Part shown: positions 30,671 to 44,028 of the stretch, one piece after another
Layout of the letters: each line of letters starts with the position of its first letter
Numbering within the stretch: position 1 is the stretch's first letter
Assembly: GCF_001721645.1 (NCBI RefSeq)
Contig: NZ_CP017141.1
Location: forward strand, 1,984,001 to 2,048,000
Direction: 5' to 3'
Origin: Pedobacter steynii
GTDB lineage: Bacteria; Bacteroidota; Bacteroidia; Sphingobacteriales; Sphingobacteriaceae
DNA: 64,000 bases
Translations under genes and position numbers: made by a program
Notes under the pieces: generated by a model
The model's input: the letters and a program-made list of their open reading frames with translations, nothing else
Told to the model about the DNA's origin: nothing
Databases searched by the model: none

Positions 30671-30782
30671 TTTAGGTGCCTATATCGGTGGTGTCTACCT
30701 CTTCCCATTCCGAACAGAGAAGTCAAGCCCACCAGAGCCGATGGTACTGCGGTAACACGTGGGAGAGTAGGTCGGTGCCAAA
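30671..30782 (+). rRNA. rrf: 5S ribosomal RNA, operon 1, second copy
   Basis: Same 112-nt sequence as the first copy by eye, 80 bases after it, preceded by the same TAAAAATA context. A tandem extra 5S unit absent from operon 2. Confidence 0.95.
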
Positions 30783-30792
30783 TCTTAAAAGA

Positions 30793-30821
30793 AAGCCTGT
30801 AGGAAACTACAGGCTTTTCTT
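30793..30821 (+). terminator. Terminator after the second 5S of operon 1
   Basis: AAGCCTGTAG / CTACAGGCTT hairpin with GAAA loop, then TTTTCTTG. Close relative of the 30600-30629 hairpin. Confidence 0.85.
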
Positions 30822-30995
30822 GTTTATAACCTTTTTTGTTTCGGTAGTTACCTGTTATATTGATATTGGGCTGAGTATATCCTTGCTTTGGTCAGGAAGG
30901 TTTTTATGTGGAAATTTTTCTTTTTAATGATTTCCGGACTCTCGACTTGATGGTCTAGAAGAAAGGAAAGATATTAGGGGTATGTTTAATCTTAA

Positions 30996-31280
30996 ATGAG
31001 CTTAAGTATATTTTATACGCCAACGGCTAAAGAGACCTTGACTGCAGTTTATAGTTTTATTGAAGGAAAATTTGGACGGCATTCGGCAGATAAATTTCTG
31101 CTAAAAGCGGAAAGAACAATTGCAGTGGTGGGTAAACAGCCATTTCTGTTCAGAGCTTCGGCGATTGATACTCAGATACGCATCGCTCTGGTCACTAAAC
31201 AATGTTCGCTTTTCTATCTCGTTCGTGATTCTTCGGTGCACCTTTTGTTCTTCTGGGATAATCGCCAGGAACCAATCTGA
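30996..31280 (+). CDS. Type II toxin-antitoxin RelE/ParE-family toxin, apparently orphan
   Basis: 94 aa. ParE/RelE fold pattern: SIFYTPTAKETLTAVYSFIEGKFG, a helical hairpin (ADKFLLKAERTIAVVGKQP), then RIALVTKQCSLFYLVRDSSVHLLFFWDNRQEP, the strand-turn-strand end that reads Y.V....V.IL.vwd.RqnP in this family. ParE poisons gyrase and RelE cleaves mRNA; which applies is not clear. No antitoxin ORF is visible within the 200 bases on either side, although such genes are usually adjacent. It is the only protein gene between the two rRNA operons. It may be silenced, act through a distant antitoxin or have lost toxicity. Confidence 0.75.
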   Translation: MSLSIFYTPTAKETLTAVYSFIEGKFGRHSADKFLLKAERTIAVVGKQPFLFRASAIDTQIRIALVTKQCSLFYLVRDSSVHLLFFWDNRQEPI

Positions 31281-31696
31281 TATTTTTTGGTGTTGGATTC
31301 CGGATATTCTATTTTAATTTGGGAGAGGGATTATCAGGCATTCTTAAATTAATTATTCATTTGGGATTTATTTTTCATTCAGCATGTAGCCGAGAATAAA
31401 TGCTGTTTGATTTTTTTGCAGACTAATTTTGATAAACAAGAAAGGATCCTAATTAAATACAAAGAATATCATCGTTTAAAATTATAATTCCTAGCCTGAT
31501 AATCTGGTTATGTATCAGTTCTGAGGTTTGATTGGTATACTGAGCGAATTATTCTTGAAATAAAATTGAAATCAGGTTTTCCGGATGTTGATGCTCAATG
31601 TGGCTAATTAAGAGGCGGTTGTGTGAGAAAATTTCTGAGAACAGGCGTGTGAATTTGGAGTTATGTTAAAATAAAGAGAAGATTATGTAAATAAAG
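31281..31696. other. Gene-free spacer before the second rRNA operon
   Basis: No supported gene. A weak CAGCAT/ATGCTG hairpin followed by a T-rich stretch (31380-31417) might end the toxin transcript. The minus-strand frame at 31661-31843 overlaps the rRNA promoter and is not credible. Confidence 0.5.
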
Positions 31697-31727
31697 TTTG
31701 CAGGAAGAAAAAATAATCCTACTTTTG
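31697..31727 (+). promoter_or_regulatory. rRNA operon 2 promoter P1
   Basis: TTTG (31697-31700), 19-base spacer, TACTTTTG (31720-31727). The -7 box and everything downstream match operon 1, while the -33 region is unrelated sequence with a conserved box. Confidence 0.65.
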
Positions 31728-31866
31728 CATCCCGCTTCGGAGGAAGAGAAACAGAGAGGTTGAATAAAGAGAGAAGGATTTGAAAGATTGCAGTAGAGAT
31801 GAGTCAGAGGTTGTTTTGACGGTTTATTAACCAGAAAAGGCAAAGTAAAAAAGTTTCAAAAAAAGC

Positions 31867-31896
31867 TTGACAATAACAAAAAGATTTCTACCTTTG
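31867..31896 (+). promoter_or_regulatory. rRNA operon 2 promoter P2
   Basis: TTG (31867-31869), 19-base spacer, TACCTTTG (31889-31896), identical to P2 of operon 1. Confidence 0.75.
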
Positions 31897-32229
31897 CAGT
31901 CCCAACAAAAACGGGGGTTACCAAACGGAGTTTAGTAACAAAAACAAAAAGACTGAAACGATTGGAATTTCGAAACTGACACCAGGAATATTAAGACCTG
32001 GAAGAAACAGAGAAAAGAAGATTGCCACATAAAAGAAGAACCGCGAGGAGATTCGAAAAGTTCATTAAAGAGATGTCATTTATAGCGTAGCGAGGTAAGA
32101 TAGTACCGTTTCAAAGTACATGAAAACCAAAGCTATTTTTTCAAGTCAGAATCTGACAGACAATACAAAAAAGAATAAAGACTATTATTAACAAGTTAAG
32201 AATGGTCAGCGTTCAAACAACACATTTTA

Positions 32230-33751
<1,522 letters not shown>

Positions 33752-33867
33752 TGGAGTAGTTCAGACTACTCGCTACGTAAATGATATAAATGACAAAAAA
33801 ATCTCAAAAAGAAAAACCCATAGGATGAAACATCACTTAGTGTTCTCATACTGCAGTAAAGACAAAT

Positions 33868-33942
33868 AGTCCCGTAGCTCAGTTTGGTTAGAGCACTACA
33901 CTGATAATGTAGGGGTCAGCAGTTCAAATCTGCTCGGGACTA
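33868..33942 (+). tRNA. tRNA-Ile (GAT), copy 2
   Basis: Identical to the copy in operon 1, anticodon loop CTGATAA. Confidence 0.95.
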
Positions 33943-33956
33943 CAGATATATTCTAA

Positions 33957-34033
33957 GGGGGATTAGCTCAGCTGGCTAGAGCGCCTGCCTTGCACGCAGG
34001 AGGTCAACGGTTCGACTCCGTTATTCTCCACCA
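33957..34033 (+). tRNA. tRNA-Ala (TGC), copy 2
   Basis: Identical to the copy in operon 1, including the G3-U70 pair and encoded CCA. Confidence 0.95.
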
Positions 34034-34250
34034 TTACCCAGGCTTAATACAAAAGGCCAAGAAATATGATTACGGATTGTGATCAGGGGAAGTAAAGTTC
34101 TTTGACATATTGGAAGAAGTTAAAAAAGAAGAGCAAACAACAATAGAGACGTTGTTAGCTTGAAGGAAGGAATAAGCAATTATTCAGTCCGTAGAGATAA
34201 CAACAAATCAAAAAAAGCATTTCCATAGGCGCAAAAGGCTATGGAGAGAA

Positions 34251-37123
<2,873 letters not shown>

Positions 37124-37238
37124 AGAGCAATAAACTGTTGTTTGTTCTTCCTAACTTAACTTCTTTCAATAATATGTCACTGTTTGATGGTGAGCTGCAA
37201 TAGCAGATACACTGATAAAAGATCAGACAATAAAAATA

Positions 37239-37350
37239 TTTAGGTGCCTATATCGGTGGTGTCTACCTCTTCCCATTCCGAACAGAGAAGTCAAGCCCAC
37301 CAGAGCCGATGGTACTGCGGTAACACGTGGGAGAGTAGGTCGGTGCCAAA
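37239..37350 (+). rRNA. rrf: 5S ribosomal RNA, operon 2
   Basis: 112 nt with the same sequence and helix I as the other two. Only one 5S is present in this operon. Confidence 0.95.
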
Positions 37351-37359
37351 TCTTAAAGT

Positions 37360-37389
37360 AAGCCTGTAGTAATACTACAGGCTTTTCTT
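37360..37389 (+). terminator. Terminator of rRNA operon 2
   Basis: AGCCTGTAG / CTACAGGCT with TAATA loop as in the first terminator of operon 1, but followed by TTTTCTTGTTTATAACC as in the second. Confidence 0.85.
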
Positions 37390-37534
37390 GTTTATAACCC
37401 TTCTGGGTTTCAAGACCTACTCGCTCTATCGCTCGGTAACGCGATTATTATTGTTAAAAAATGCTAAAACTTTATCCCTGATGCAATAAAACCGTATTAT
37501 TGTATTTTACGTTAGTTTATAAAAGCAATTTCAA

Positions 37535-39298
37535 ATGAGGTTCAGAGAATTATTATTTACAGGACTATTTTTATTAATTAATGCTTCAGGTTTTGCTCAG
37601 AGCAAGGATGTTAAACTTCCTGCGAACTGGTTTAATCTGGATCTTGTTCAGGATGGTTATTTTGGAATAAGTACAGAAAAGGCATATAAAGAACTGCTGA
37701 AGAATAAGAAGCCTAAAGAGAAGATCATCGTAGCAGTAATTGATGGTGGTATTGACATCAACCATGAGGATTTAAAGGATATTTTATGGACTAATAAGAA
37801 GGAAATTCCTGGAAATGGTATCGATGACGATGGAAATGGATATGTTGATGATGTTCATGGGTGGAATTTCATAGGCTCTAAAAATGGAAATCTGGCTTAT
37901 GATAACCTCGAATTGGTTCGGATTTATAGAGAGTATGCGCCAAAATACCGGTCTACGATAAAGTCAACAGTTCTTGATAGTGCTCAAAAGAAAGAATTTG
38001 AATTGTACACTAAAGTAACTGCCGAGTTTGGTAAGAAATATGATGAAGCGGATCAGACTTTCAGGGTTGTTTTTGCTATTAATAAACTGATGGATTCTGT
38101 TGGATCTATTCATAAAAAAGCTATTCCATCTCTTGAAGATATCGAAAGCTATAAGGCTGAAGATGAGATGGAAGAACAGATTAAAAAAATAATCAGATCA
38201 GGATCTAAAGAAAGTGGAAGTATAGAGAAGTTCCATAAGGAGATAAAAGATGCTTACAAGCAGTACGATGTGATGTTAAGGTATAACCTAAATCCTAAGT
38301 ATGACCAAAGAGCTGAATTGGTAGGGGACGATTATTCCAATGCCAAAGAGAAATTTTATGGCAATAACGATGTTAAGGGGCCAAATGCCGAGCATGGTTC
38401 TCATGTTTCCGGGATTATAGGGGCCAACAGAAAGAATGAAGTTGGCATTAATGGGGTTGCAGATTTTGTAAGTATAATGGGGATCAGAGTGGTTCCTGAA
38501 GGTGATGAAAGAGATAAAGATGTAGCAAATGGCATTAGGTATGCCGTAGACAACGGAGCGCGGGTAATTAATATGAGCTTTGGAAAGGGCTACAAATGGA
38601 ACAAGGAGATAGTAGATGAGGCGGTAAAATACGCGGAACAAAAAGGGGTTTTATTAGTTCATGCAGCTGGTAATGACAACCTGAATGTGGATCTGGAAGA
38701 TAACTATCCTAATAAGTATTATGATAGTCCTGAAGCAATTGCACACAAAAAGAAAATGGAAAAACTGAAGCCGGCAGTTATCCCATTTAAACCTTTAAAT
38801 AGTCAGATGCAAAACCAGGGAATGGGAAGGCCAGCTGTGAGACCAAATATTAAACCTGTAATAGATTCGGCTAAATTTAATCTTCCACATGCAACCAACT
38901 GGATCGAAGTGGGTGCCAGTGCCTATAAGAATGATGCCACATTAAAAGCTTCATTCTCAAATTATGGGAAATTCAATGTTGACGTATTTGCTCCCGGATT
39001 TTTGATTAACTCTACTGTTCCTGATTCTAAATATGAAGAATTGGACGGGACAAGTATGGCGGCACCAGTAGTATCGGGCCTGGCTGCATTGATTCTGAGT
39101 TATTATCCGGATCTTAGCCCTCAGCAAGTCAGGGAAGTCATTATGAAATCTGTTTCCAAAGTGCAGCAGAAAGTTAAGCTGACCAATGAAAGAGGAGAGA
39201 ATGTTAAAGCATCTTTTTCTGAACTTTGTGTAAGTGGCGGTATTGTGAATGCTTATGAGGCTTTAAAACTAGCACCAGGTTACAGCAAAAAAAAATAG
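37535..39298 (+). CDS. Secreted S8 (subtilisin-like) serine peptidase with large insertion
   Basis: 587 aa. Signal peptide MRFRELLFTGLFLLINASGFAQ. Catalytic triad: D70 in AVIDGGID, H287 in EHGSHVSG, S507 in DGTSMAAPV; oxyanion Asn N380 in HAAGND. Between Asp and His there are 217 residues instead of about 35-40 in subtilisin. Part is DDDGNGYVDDVHGWNF, which belongs to this S8 subgroup, and the rest (about 125-275) is a charged helical insertion. A second Pro/Gln-rich insert (about 405-445) precedes the last strand. No Por-type C-terminal sorting domain follows. It acts in the periplasm, outer membrane space or outside. Single gene starting 145 bases after the rRNA terminator. Confidence 0.93.
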   Translation: MRFRELLFTGLFLLINASGFAQSKDVKLPANWFNLDLVQDGYFGISTEKAYKELLKNKKPKEKIIVAVIDGGIDINHEDLKDILWTNKKEIPGNGIDDDGNGYVDDVHGWNFIGSKNGNLAYDNLELVRIYREYAPKYRSTIKSTVLDSAQKKEFELYTKVTAEFGKKYDEADQTFRVVFAINKLMDSVGSIHKKAIPSLEDIESYKAEDEMEEQIKKIIRSGSKESGSIEKFHKEIKDAYKQYDVMLRYNLNPKYDQRAELVGDDYSNAKEKFYGNNDVKGPNAEHGSHVSGIIGANRKNEVGINGVADFVSIMGIRVVPEGDERDKDVANGIRYAVDNGARVINMSFGKGYKWNKEIVDEAVKYAEQKGVLLVHAAGNDNLNVDLEDNYPNKYYDSPEAIAHKKKMEKLKPAVIPFKPLNSQMQNQGMGRPAVRPNIKPVIDSAKFNLPHATNWIEVGASAYKNDATLKASFSNYGKFNVDVFAPGFLINSTVPDSKYEELDGTSMAAPVVSGLAALILSYYPDLSPQQVREVIMKSVSKVQQKVKLTNERGENVKASFSELCVSGGIVNAYEALKLAPGYSKKK

Positions 39299-39311
39299 GA
39301 GAATTTTCGGC

Positions 39312-40268
39312 TTAATCTATTGTGATTGAAGGAGGAAGCAGTGCTTGGTACCCCTTTTTATCTTTATAGACATACCGTTTTGTAATGGTGTAGTTGCCTT
39401 TTTTTCCGGGTTTTATTTTATTGGAAATTTCTTCTGGAAGACCTTCCCGATCTGATGCAGTATAGGTTCCCTTCGTGATGACCATAATATCCCTAAAGTA
39501 TTTTTTCTTACCAGGAAGAACTTTATATTCACTTGACCAGGAAGATGGAGCTTCATCTTCTCCTCCTATCGTCTTTTTAACGCCATATGCCGACATAATT
39601 TGCTGATAACGGCCATTGGTTCCGGCAATGAGAAATAATGACCCGTAAAACGGCCCTCCACCGCCGCCATTCAAATGCTCAATCATAAAGGCATATTGAT
39701 CTTCTCCGATTAGTAAAGGTTTAGGTATCGGACATTGTGAAAAAGCACCATAGCCTGCAATTGCCGGTTGGAATATCCTTAGCTTCCATCCCTCCTTTGT
39801 CAAAGCAAATTTCGCTAGTCCCAATAGTCCACCGGTAAATCTGGAAGTCTGGAGCCCCTCCTGATCAAATTCTGAATGATTAAAACTGATGACCTTATAT
39901 TGCAGACCTGTAGAATCCCTGAAGTCCATTATATTTATCAACCTTGTGGCTGTTCCTCGTTTAAATGGAAATATAAGATTTCCTTCCTCTCCATTTGCAT
40001 CAATATAAGATGATCTGTTGGAGGAGTTGATATCCCAGTTGATCAGTTCTTTTGTATAGCCGGCTTTTTTCGTAAGATTATAATATTTGCCGGGGAAAAG
40101 TTTTAATAGCGTCTTTTGTGCATTAAAAGGTTCTGAAATTAAAAGACTGCGATTATTTAATATGGAATCATTTACTATTATTTTTTTTAGGTATTCCTCG
40201 TCATTTTGAGCATAGGAAGAGTTGAAGAATTGCAATGATATAATTAAAAAGAAGAAAGCAGATTTCAT
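39312..40268 (-). CDS. Secreted hypothetical protein, 318 aa
   Basis: Clear signal peptide (KSAFFFLIISLQFFNSSYAQN, cleavage near residue 21). The mature protein is beta-rich with many Lys/Gly/Tyr residues; a GGGGGPFYG loop sits near residue 200 and a basic Lys/Gly stretch near the C-terminus. I recognise no family or catalytic motif. It is convergent with the S8 peptidase gene, 13 bases apart, with no terminator between them. Confidence 0.8.
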   Translation of the reverse strand: MKSAFFFLIISLQFFNSSYAQNDEEYLKKIIVNDSILNNRSLLISEPFNAQKTLLKLFPGKYYNLTKKAGYTKELINWDINSSNRSSYIDANGEEGNLIFPFKRGTATRLINIMDFRDSTGLQYKVISFNHSEFDQEGLQTSRFTGGLLGLAKFALTKEGWKLRIFQPAIAGYGAFSQCPIPKPLLIGEDQYAFMIEHLNGGGGGPFYGSLFLIAGTNGRYQQIMSAYGVKKTIGGEDEAPSSWSSEYKVLPGKKKYFRDIMVITKGTYTASDREGLPEEISNKIKPGKKGNYTITKRYVYKDKKGYQALLPPSITID

Positions 40269-40585
40269 AAGTAATGGTTCGGAGAACCTTTGCAGGTTGT
40301 GGCGAAAAATATAAATATTAGCGACTAAAATCTGGATTTTAATTTAAAAATAGCCTTAAAATGCTCCAAGTTTTTTTTATTTTGGAAGAGAAAACGTCAT
40401 TTTCTGCTCTGATTCTGTAAAGATGAGGACTAAGCTGGAAGATAAATATTTAGTGATTTTCTATTGAAGCTTACAGTATTTGGGCTGAAATTCCTGATGC
40501 TTTTAAAGTATGCAAATCGGGATATAATAGATGTGAGATGAAATTAGTATATTGTAAAATGCTGATTATAAATCGATTTAAACGT
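40269..40585. other. Gene-free spacer
   Basis: AT-rich sequence between the minus-strand secreted-protein gene and the tRNA-Met terminator. I see no gene, conserved RNA or strong repeat in it. Confidence 0.5.
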
Positions 40586-40613
40586 AAAAAAGCCCATCCG
40601 TAGATGAGCTTTT
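40586..40613 (-). terminator. Terminator of tRNA-Met
   Basis: On the minus strand AAAAGCTCATC pairs with GATGGGCTTTT (one G-T pair) around a short loop, ending in TTTTTTACG. It begins a few bases after the tRNA 3' end. Confidence 0.75.
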
Positions 40614-40618
40614 ATCAG

Positions 40619-40692
40619 TAGCGGGGAGCAGGATCGAACTGCCGACCTCAGGGTTATGAATCCTGCGCTCTAACCATCTGAGCTACCCCGCC
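40619..40692 (-). tRNA. tRNA-Met (CAT)
   Basis: 74 nt on the minus strand. GGCGGGG acceptor, TAGCTCAGATGGTTAGAGC D-arm, anticodon loop TTCATAA (CAT), T-loop TTCGATC, A73. CCA not encoded. The G1-U72 end and D-arm argue for elongator Met rather than initiator; a CAU tRNA-Ile modified by TilS is a remote alternative. Confidence 0.93.
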
Positions 40693-40798
40693 GGGCATCT
40701 TCTTTTTTAAAGAGTTGCAAATATAGAATAATTTACTTTTCTTTAGAAATAAATATTAAAAAAAATAGTCTAGTAGTTCAAAATATAAGGATCCATCG

Positions 40799-41179
40799 AT
40801 GTCAGAAAAGAAAAAGTTTACGTTAGAATATGAATTGAGATCGTCTCCTCGTATTTTGTTTAGCTTCATTAGTGAGCCAAATGGCTTATCTCAATGGTTC
40901 GCTGATGATGTGATTTTCCGTGATCAGCTTTATACATTTACATGGGATGACGAAATACAAAAAGCAAAGCTTTTAAGTATTAAAGAGAATAAACTGGTAA
41001 AGTTTAAATGGCTTGATGATGAACCTCATTGTTATTTTGAAATGGAAATCGTTCAGGATGAGTTAACGAATGATGTTGCATTGTCCATTACTGACTTCGC
41101 CACTGAAGATACACTTGCAGAACGTACTTTGATCTGGGATAATCAGATTACCTATTTACATAGTGTACTTGGGGCATAA
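40799..41179 (+). CDS. START-like (SRPBCC/AHSA1-type) domain protein
   Basis: 126 aa, a single helix-grip fold domain: LEYELRSSPRILFSFISEPNGLSQWFADDV at the start and a C-terminal helix ERTLIWDNQITYLHSVLGA. The SPEGLSQWFAD-like segment is typical of AHSA1-type hydrophobic-ligand-binding proteins; the small START-like family is common in Bacteroidota. Ligand unknown. The lptF/G-type gene follows 30 bases later and may be co-transcribed. Confidence 0.85.
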   Translation: MSEKKKFTLEYELRSSPRILFSFISEPNGLSQWFADDVIFRDQLYTFTWDDEIQKAKLLSIKENKLVKFKWLDDEPHCYFEMEIVQDELTNDVALSITDFATEDTLAERTLIWDNQITYLHSVLGA

Positions 41180-41197
41180 TTTTTCGCTTGCTTTGAT

Positions 41198-41205
41198 TAC
41201 CTTTG
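41198..41205 (+). promoter_or_regulatory. Possible -7 element directly before the LptF/G-type gene
   Basis: TACCTTTG, exact consensus, ending four bases before the TTG start codon. There is no good -33 box at the right distance. If used, the mRNA would have essentially no leader. Confidence 0.35.
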
Positions 41206-41209
41206 TATA

Positions 41210-42649
41210 TTGAAAAAGATTCATTTACTTCTGCTCAAAGCATTTATTAGGCCTTTCTTCGTCACATTTTTTATTGTGATGTTCATCTTGTTGATGTTTT
41301 TTCTCTTTAAATATGTGGATGATTTAATAGGAAAGGGCTTCGAATGGTATGTGATTCTGGAGCTGATGTATTACGCTTCAGCTGCAAATGTATCCATGGC
41401 TTTGCCTCTTTCGATCCTGTTGTCTTCTATTATGACATTTGGAACGTTAGGGGAAAATTATGAATTGGTAGCGATAAAATCTGCAGGCGTTTCCCTGCAA
41501 AAGGCAATGATGCCCTTATTGGTTCTCATTGTTTTTATTGCCATTGGTTCTTTTCTCTTCTCAGATGTAATGCTTCCAAAGGCTAATCTGAAATTTGGCT
41601 CTTTATTATGGGACATCAGAAATAAAAAATTGTCTTTTCTGATTAAAGAAGGAGTATTCAACAACAGCATTCCAGGCTATTCGATTAGGGTAGATAAAAA
41701 AGGAGATGATGGTGTTTCACTGGAGGGAGTGATGATCTATGACCATACCAGTAACAATGGAATTGCAAAGATCATTATCGCTAAAGAGGGGAAAATGGCC
41801 AGTGATGATAAAAATCTTTTGCTGAAACTGAAGAATGGGGTGAGGTATGAGGAGTCTAGTGGCCGGAATACTGTTTATAATCCAAGACAGCAATTTACCC
41901 GAATGAGATTTAAAGAAACTGATCAGAAATTCGATATTTCAAGTTTCAAGATGAATAGGACGGATGAGCAGGGTTTCAGAAATAATACACAAATGCTCAA
42001 TCTTAAGGGCTTGGTTAAAAAGGAAGATTCCTTGAGTAAGGAACTGGATAGCGTTAATAAATTTGCTGCCATGACTGTCTCCAGTTACTTTAAGCAGAAT
42101 AATTATGTTAAAGGCTATACTAAGGTTAAAGCTGTTGAGAAGGCGATTGATAAGCCTGTATTAAGCTTAATGCCGGTAACGCAGAAACAAGCTGTAATTC
42201 AAAGTGCATTAGATCAGGCTAATTCTATAAAACAAACCACTTCCGGAAGGTTAACTGATTATGGAGACAGGATCAGAAATATTATCAAAGTCCAGATTGA
42301 ATACCAGAAGAAATTTACTCTTGCAGCATCTTGTCTCCTTTTGTTTTTTATTGGTGCACCCTTAGGAGCTATCATTAGAAAAGGTGGTTTAGGTTTGCCT
42401 GTTGTAATGGCTATTGTTTTCTTTTTAATTTACCATATTATTGCTACTGTAGCTGAAAAGTCTGCAATTACAGGTACCCTTGCACCATTTTTCGGACCCT
42501 GGCTGGCGATTATTATATTATCTCCTGTAGGTGCATTCCTTACTTATAAGGCGACAGTTGATTCTGCATTATTTGATGTGAACAACCTGAAGCAATTTGT
42601 AGTAAGCCTGTTTAAAAAGAAAAAAACGAACCTTCAGGTCAAGCCTTAA
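41210..42649 (+). CDS. LptF/LptG (YjgP/YjgQ) family permease
   Basis: 479 aa starting with TTG (MKKIHLLLLKAFIRPFFVTFF); no ATG gives the conserved N-terminus. Six membrane segments: three near the N-terminus (about 14-36, 52-78, 98-118), three near the C-terminus (about 370-460), and a periplasmic beta-jellyroll-like domain between. Signatures: SILLSSIMTFGTLGENYELVAIKSAGVSL and LAASCLLLFFIGAPLGAIIRKGGLGLPVV. LptF/G with LptB extract lipopolysaccharide from the inner membrane. Bacteroidota often carry two such genes in different places; which subunit this is cannot be fixed. A weak hairpin follows at 42659. Confidence 0.9.
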   Translation: MKKIHLLLLKAFIRPFFVTFFIVMFILLMFFLFKYVDDLIGKGFEWYVILELMYYASAANVSMALPLSILLSSIMTFGTLGENYELVAIKSAGVSLQKAMMPLLVLIVFIAIGSFLFSDVMLPKANLKFGSLLWDIRNKKLSFLIKEGVFNNSIPGYSIRVDKKGDDGVSLEGVMIYDHTSNNGIAKIIIAKEGKMASDDKNLLLKLKNGVRYEESSGRNTVYNPRQQFTRMRFKETDQKFDISSFKMNRTDEQGFRNNTQMLNLKGLVKKEDSLSKELDSVNKFAAMTVSSYFKQNNYVKGYTKVKAVEKAIDKPVLSLMPVTQKQAVIQSALDQANSIKQTTSGRLTDYGDRIRNIIKVQIEYQKKFTLAASCLLLFFIGAPLGAIIRKGGLGLPVVMAIVFFLIYHIIATVAEKSAITGTLAPFFGPWLAIIILSPVGAFLTYKATVDSALFDVNNLKQFVVSLFKKKKTNLQVKP

Positions 42650-42658
42650 TCATTTAAG

Positions 42659-42697
42659 AAGTAAGGATCCATATTGGCTATTATTCCTTACTTATTT
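42659..42697 (+). terminator. Weak hairpin after the LptF/G-type gene
   Basis: AAGTAAGGA pairs with TCCTTACTT around a 17-base loop, followed by ATTTATG. Possible terminator ahead of ribBA, with a poor T-tract. Confidence 0.4.
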
Positions 42698-42734
42698 ATG
42701 ATACTTTAACAAGGGAATTTGAATGGGAAGGTTG

Positions 42735-42742
42735 TAACTTTG
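42735..42742 (+). promoter_or_regulatory. Putative -7 promoter element of ribBA
   Basis: TAACTTTG matches TAnnTTTG, about 65 bases before the ATG. No FMN-riboswitch-like structure fits the short gap. Confidence 0.35.
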
Positions 42743-42807
42743 TACTTAATCTTAATAGCTAAACAAGCAGCTGATCTTGGCGTTTGTTTATCGATATATT
42801 TCAAAAA

Positions 42808-44019
42808 ATGGAAATCAAATTAAATGCGATAGAAGAAGCTATTGCTGAAATACAAGCTGGTAAAGTAGTTATTGTTGTTGATGATGAGGATAGGGAGAAT
42901 GAGGGTGATTTCCTTACAGCTGCTGCAAATGCAACACCTGAAGTGATTAACTTTATGGCAACGTATGGCAGAGGACTGATCTGCGCTGCTTTAACTGAAC
43001 AACGATGCGATGAACTCGGATTAGAGCTGATGGTAGGAAAAAATACTGCAGCTTATGAGACAAATTTTACGGTTTCTGTTGATTTAATCGGCTATGGCTG
43101 TACTACTGGAATTTCAGCTTCTGATAGGTCAAAAACTATTCAGGCATTAATTAATCCTAAAATAGACCCTTCGGAATTGGGTAGACCGGGACATATATTT
43201 CCCCTAAGGTCTAAAGATGGAGGGGTCTTAAGAAGGTCCGGACACACAGAAGCTTCAGTAGATTTAGCGAGATTGGCTGGAATGGAACCTGCCGGGGTTT
43301 TAGTTGAAATCATGAAAGATGATGGAGAGATGGCCAGATTGCCCGATCTGATTAAAATTGCAGCTCAGCATCAGTTGAAAATTATTTCAATAAAAGATTT
43401 GATTGCTTATCGCCTAAGCAAAGAAAGCTTAATTAAAGAAGAAGTAACTGTTAATCTTCCAACAGATTGGGGAGATTTTAAAATGACAGCTTATACACAG
43501 CTGGATACCGGAGCAACGCATCTGGCAATCAGTAAAGGAGAATGGCTGCCTGATGAACCAGTGATGGTACGGGTGCATAGTTCTTGTGTAACCGGAGATA
43601 TTTTTGGTTCCTGCCGTTGTGATTGTGGGCCGCAATTACACAAAGCTATGGAAATGATTGATAAAGAAGGTAAGGGCCTTATCGTCTACATGAATCAGGA
43701 GGGCAGGGGTATAGGATTAGTGAATAAATTACGTTCTTATAATCTTCAGGACGCAGGTTTAGACACTGTTGAAGCCAATATTAAACTAGGCTTTAAAGGT
43801 GATGAAAGAGATTATGGAGTAGGTGCCCAGATATTAAGAGCTCAGGGAATTTCCAAAATGAAACTAATGTCTAATAACCCCACAAAACGTGCAGGCCTGA
43901 TTGGATATGGATTGGAAATTGTAGAGAATATTTCAATCGAAATCGAAAGCAACATACACAATGAACAATATCTGAGAACCAAGCGCGATAAAATGGGACA
44001 TCAGATTATGAAGGGGTAA
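42808..44019 (+). CDS. ribBA: Bifunctional 3,4-dihydroxy-2-butanone-4-phosphate synthase / GTP cyclohydrolase II
   Basis: 403 aa from ATG 42808 ([12 protein letters not shown]); a TTG 24 bases upstream adds no family sequence. N-terminal RibB domain (about 1-200): [12 protein letters not shown] metal/substrate loop, [32 protein letters not shown]-terminal RibA domain (about 205-403): [18 protein letters not shown] with the three zinc cysteines, NQEGRGIGL, and LMSNNPTK. Makes both precursors of riboflavin from ribulose-5-phosphate and GTP. The stop lies nine bases from the end of the convergent tamB-like gene, leaving no space for a terminator. Confidence 0.95.
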   Translation: MEIKLNAIEEAIAEIQAGKVVIVVDDEDRENEGDFLTAAANATPEVINFMATYGRGLICAALTEQRCDELGLELMVGKNTAAYETNFTVSVDLIGYGCTTGISASDRSKTIQALINPKIDPSELGRPGHIFPLRSKDGGVLRRSGHTEASVDLARLAGMEPAGVLVEIMKDDGEMARLPDLIKIAAQHQLKIISIKDLIAYRLSKESLIKEEVTVNLPTDWGDFKMTAYTQLDTGATHLAISKGEWLPDEPVMVRVHSSCVTGDIFGSCRCDCGPQLHKAMEMIDKEGKGLIVYMNQEGRGIGLVNKLRSYNLQDAGLDTVEANIKLGFKGDERDYGVGAQILRAQGISKMKLMSNNPTKRAGLIGYGLEIVENISIEIESNIHNEQYLRTKRDKMGHQIMKG

Positions 44020-44028
44020 GACCCAATT

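Noticed and set aside
31661..31843. 60-codon minus-strand frame that might be an antitoxin for the ParE-like gene
   Set aside because: It overlaps the P1 promoter and leader of rRNA operon 2 and does not resemble antitoxins.
42650..42807. FMN riboswitch before ribBA
   Set aside because: The gap is short and holds only a weak hairpin and a -7 box; no conserved RFN-element structure is visible.
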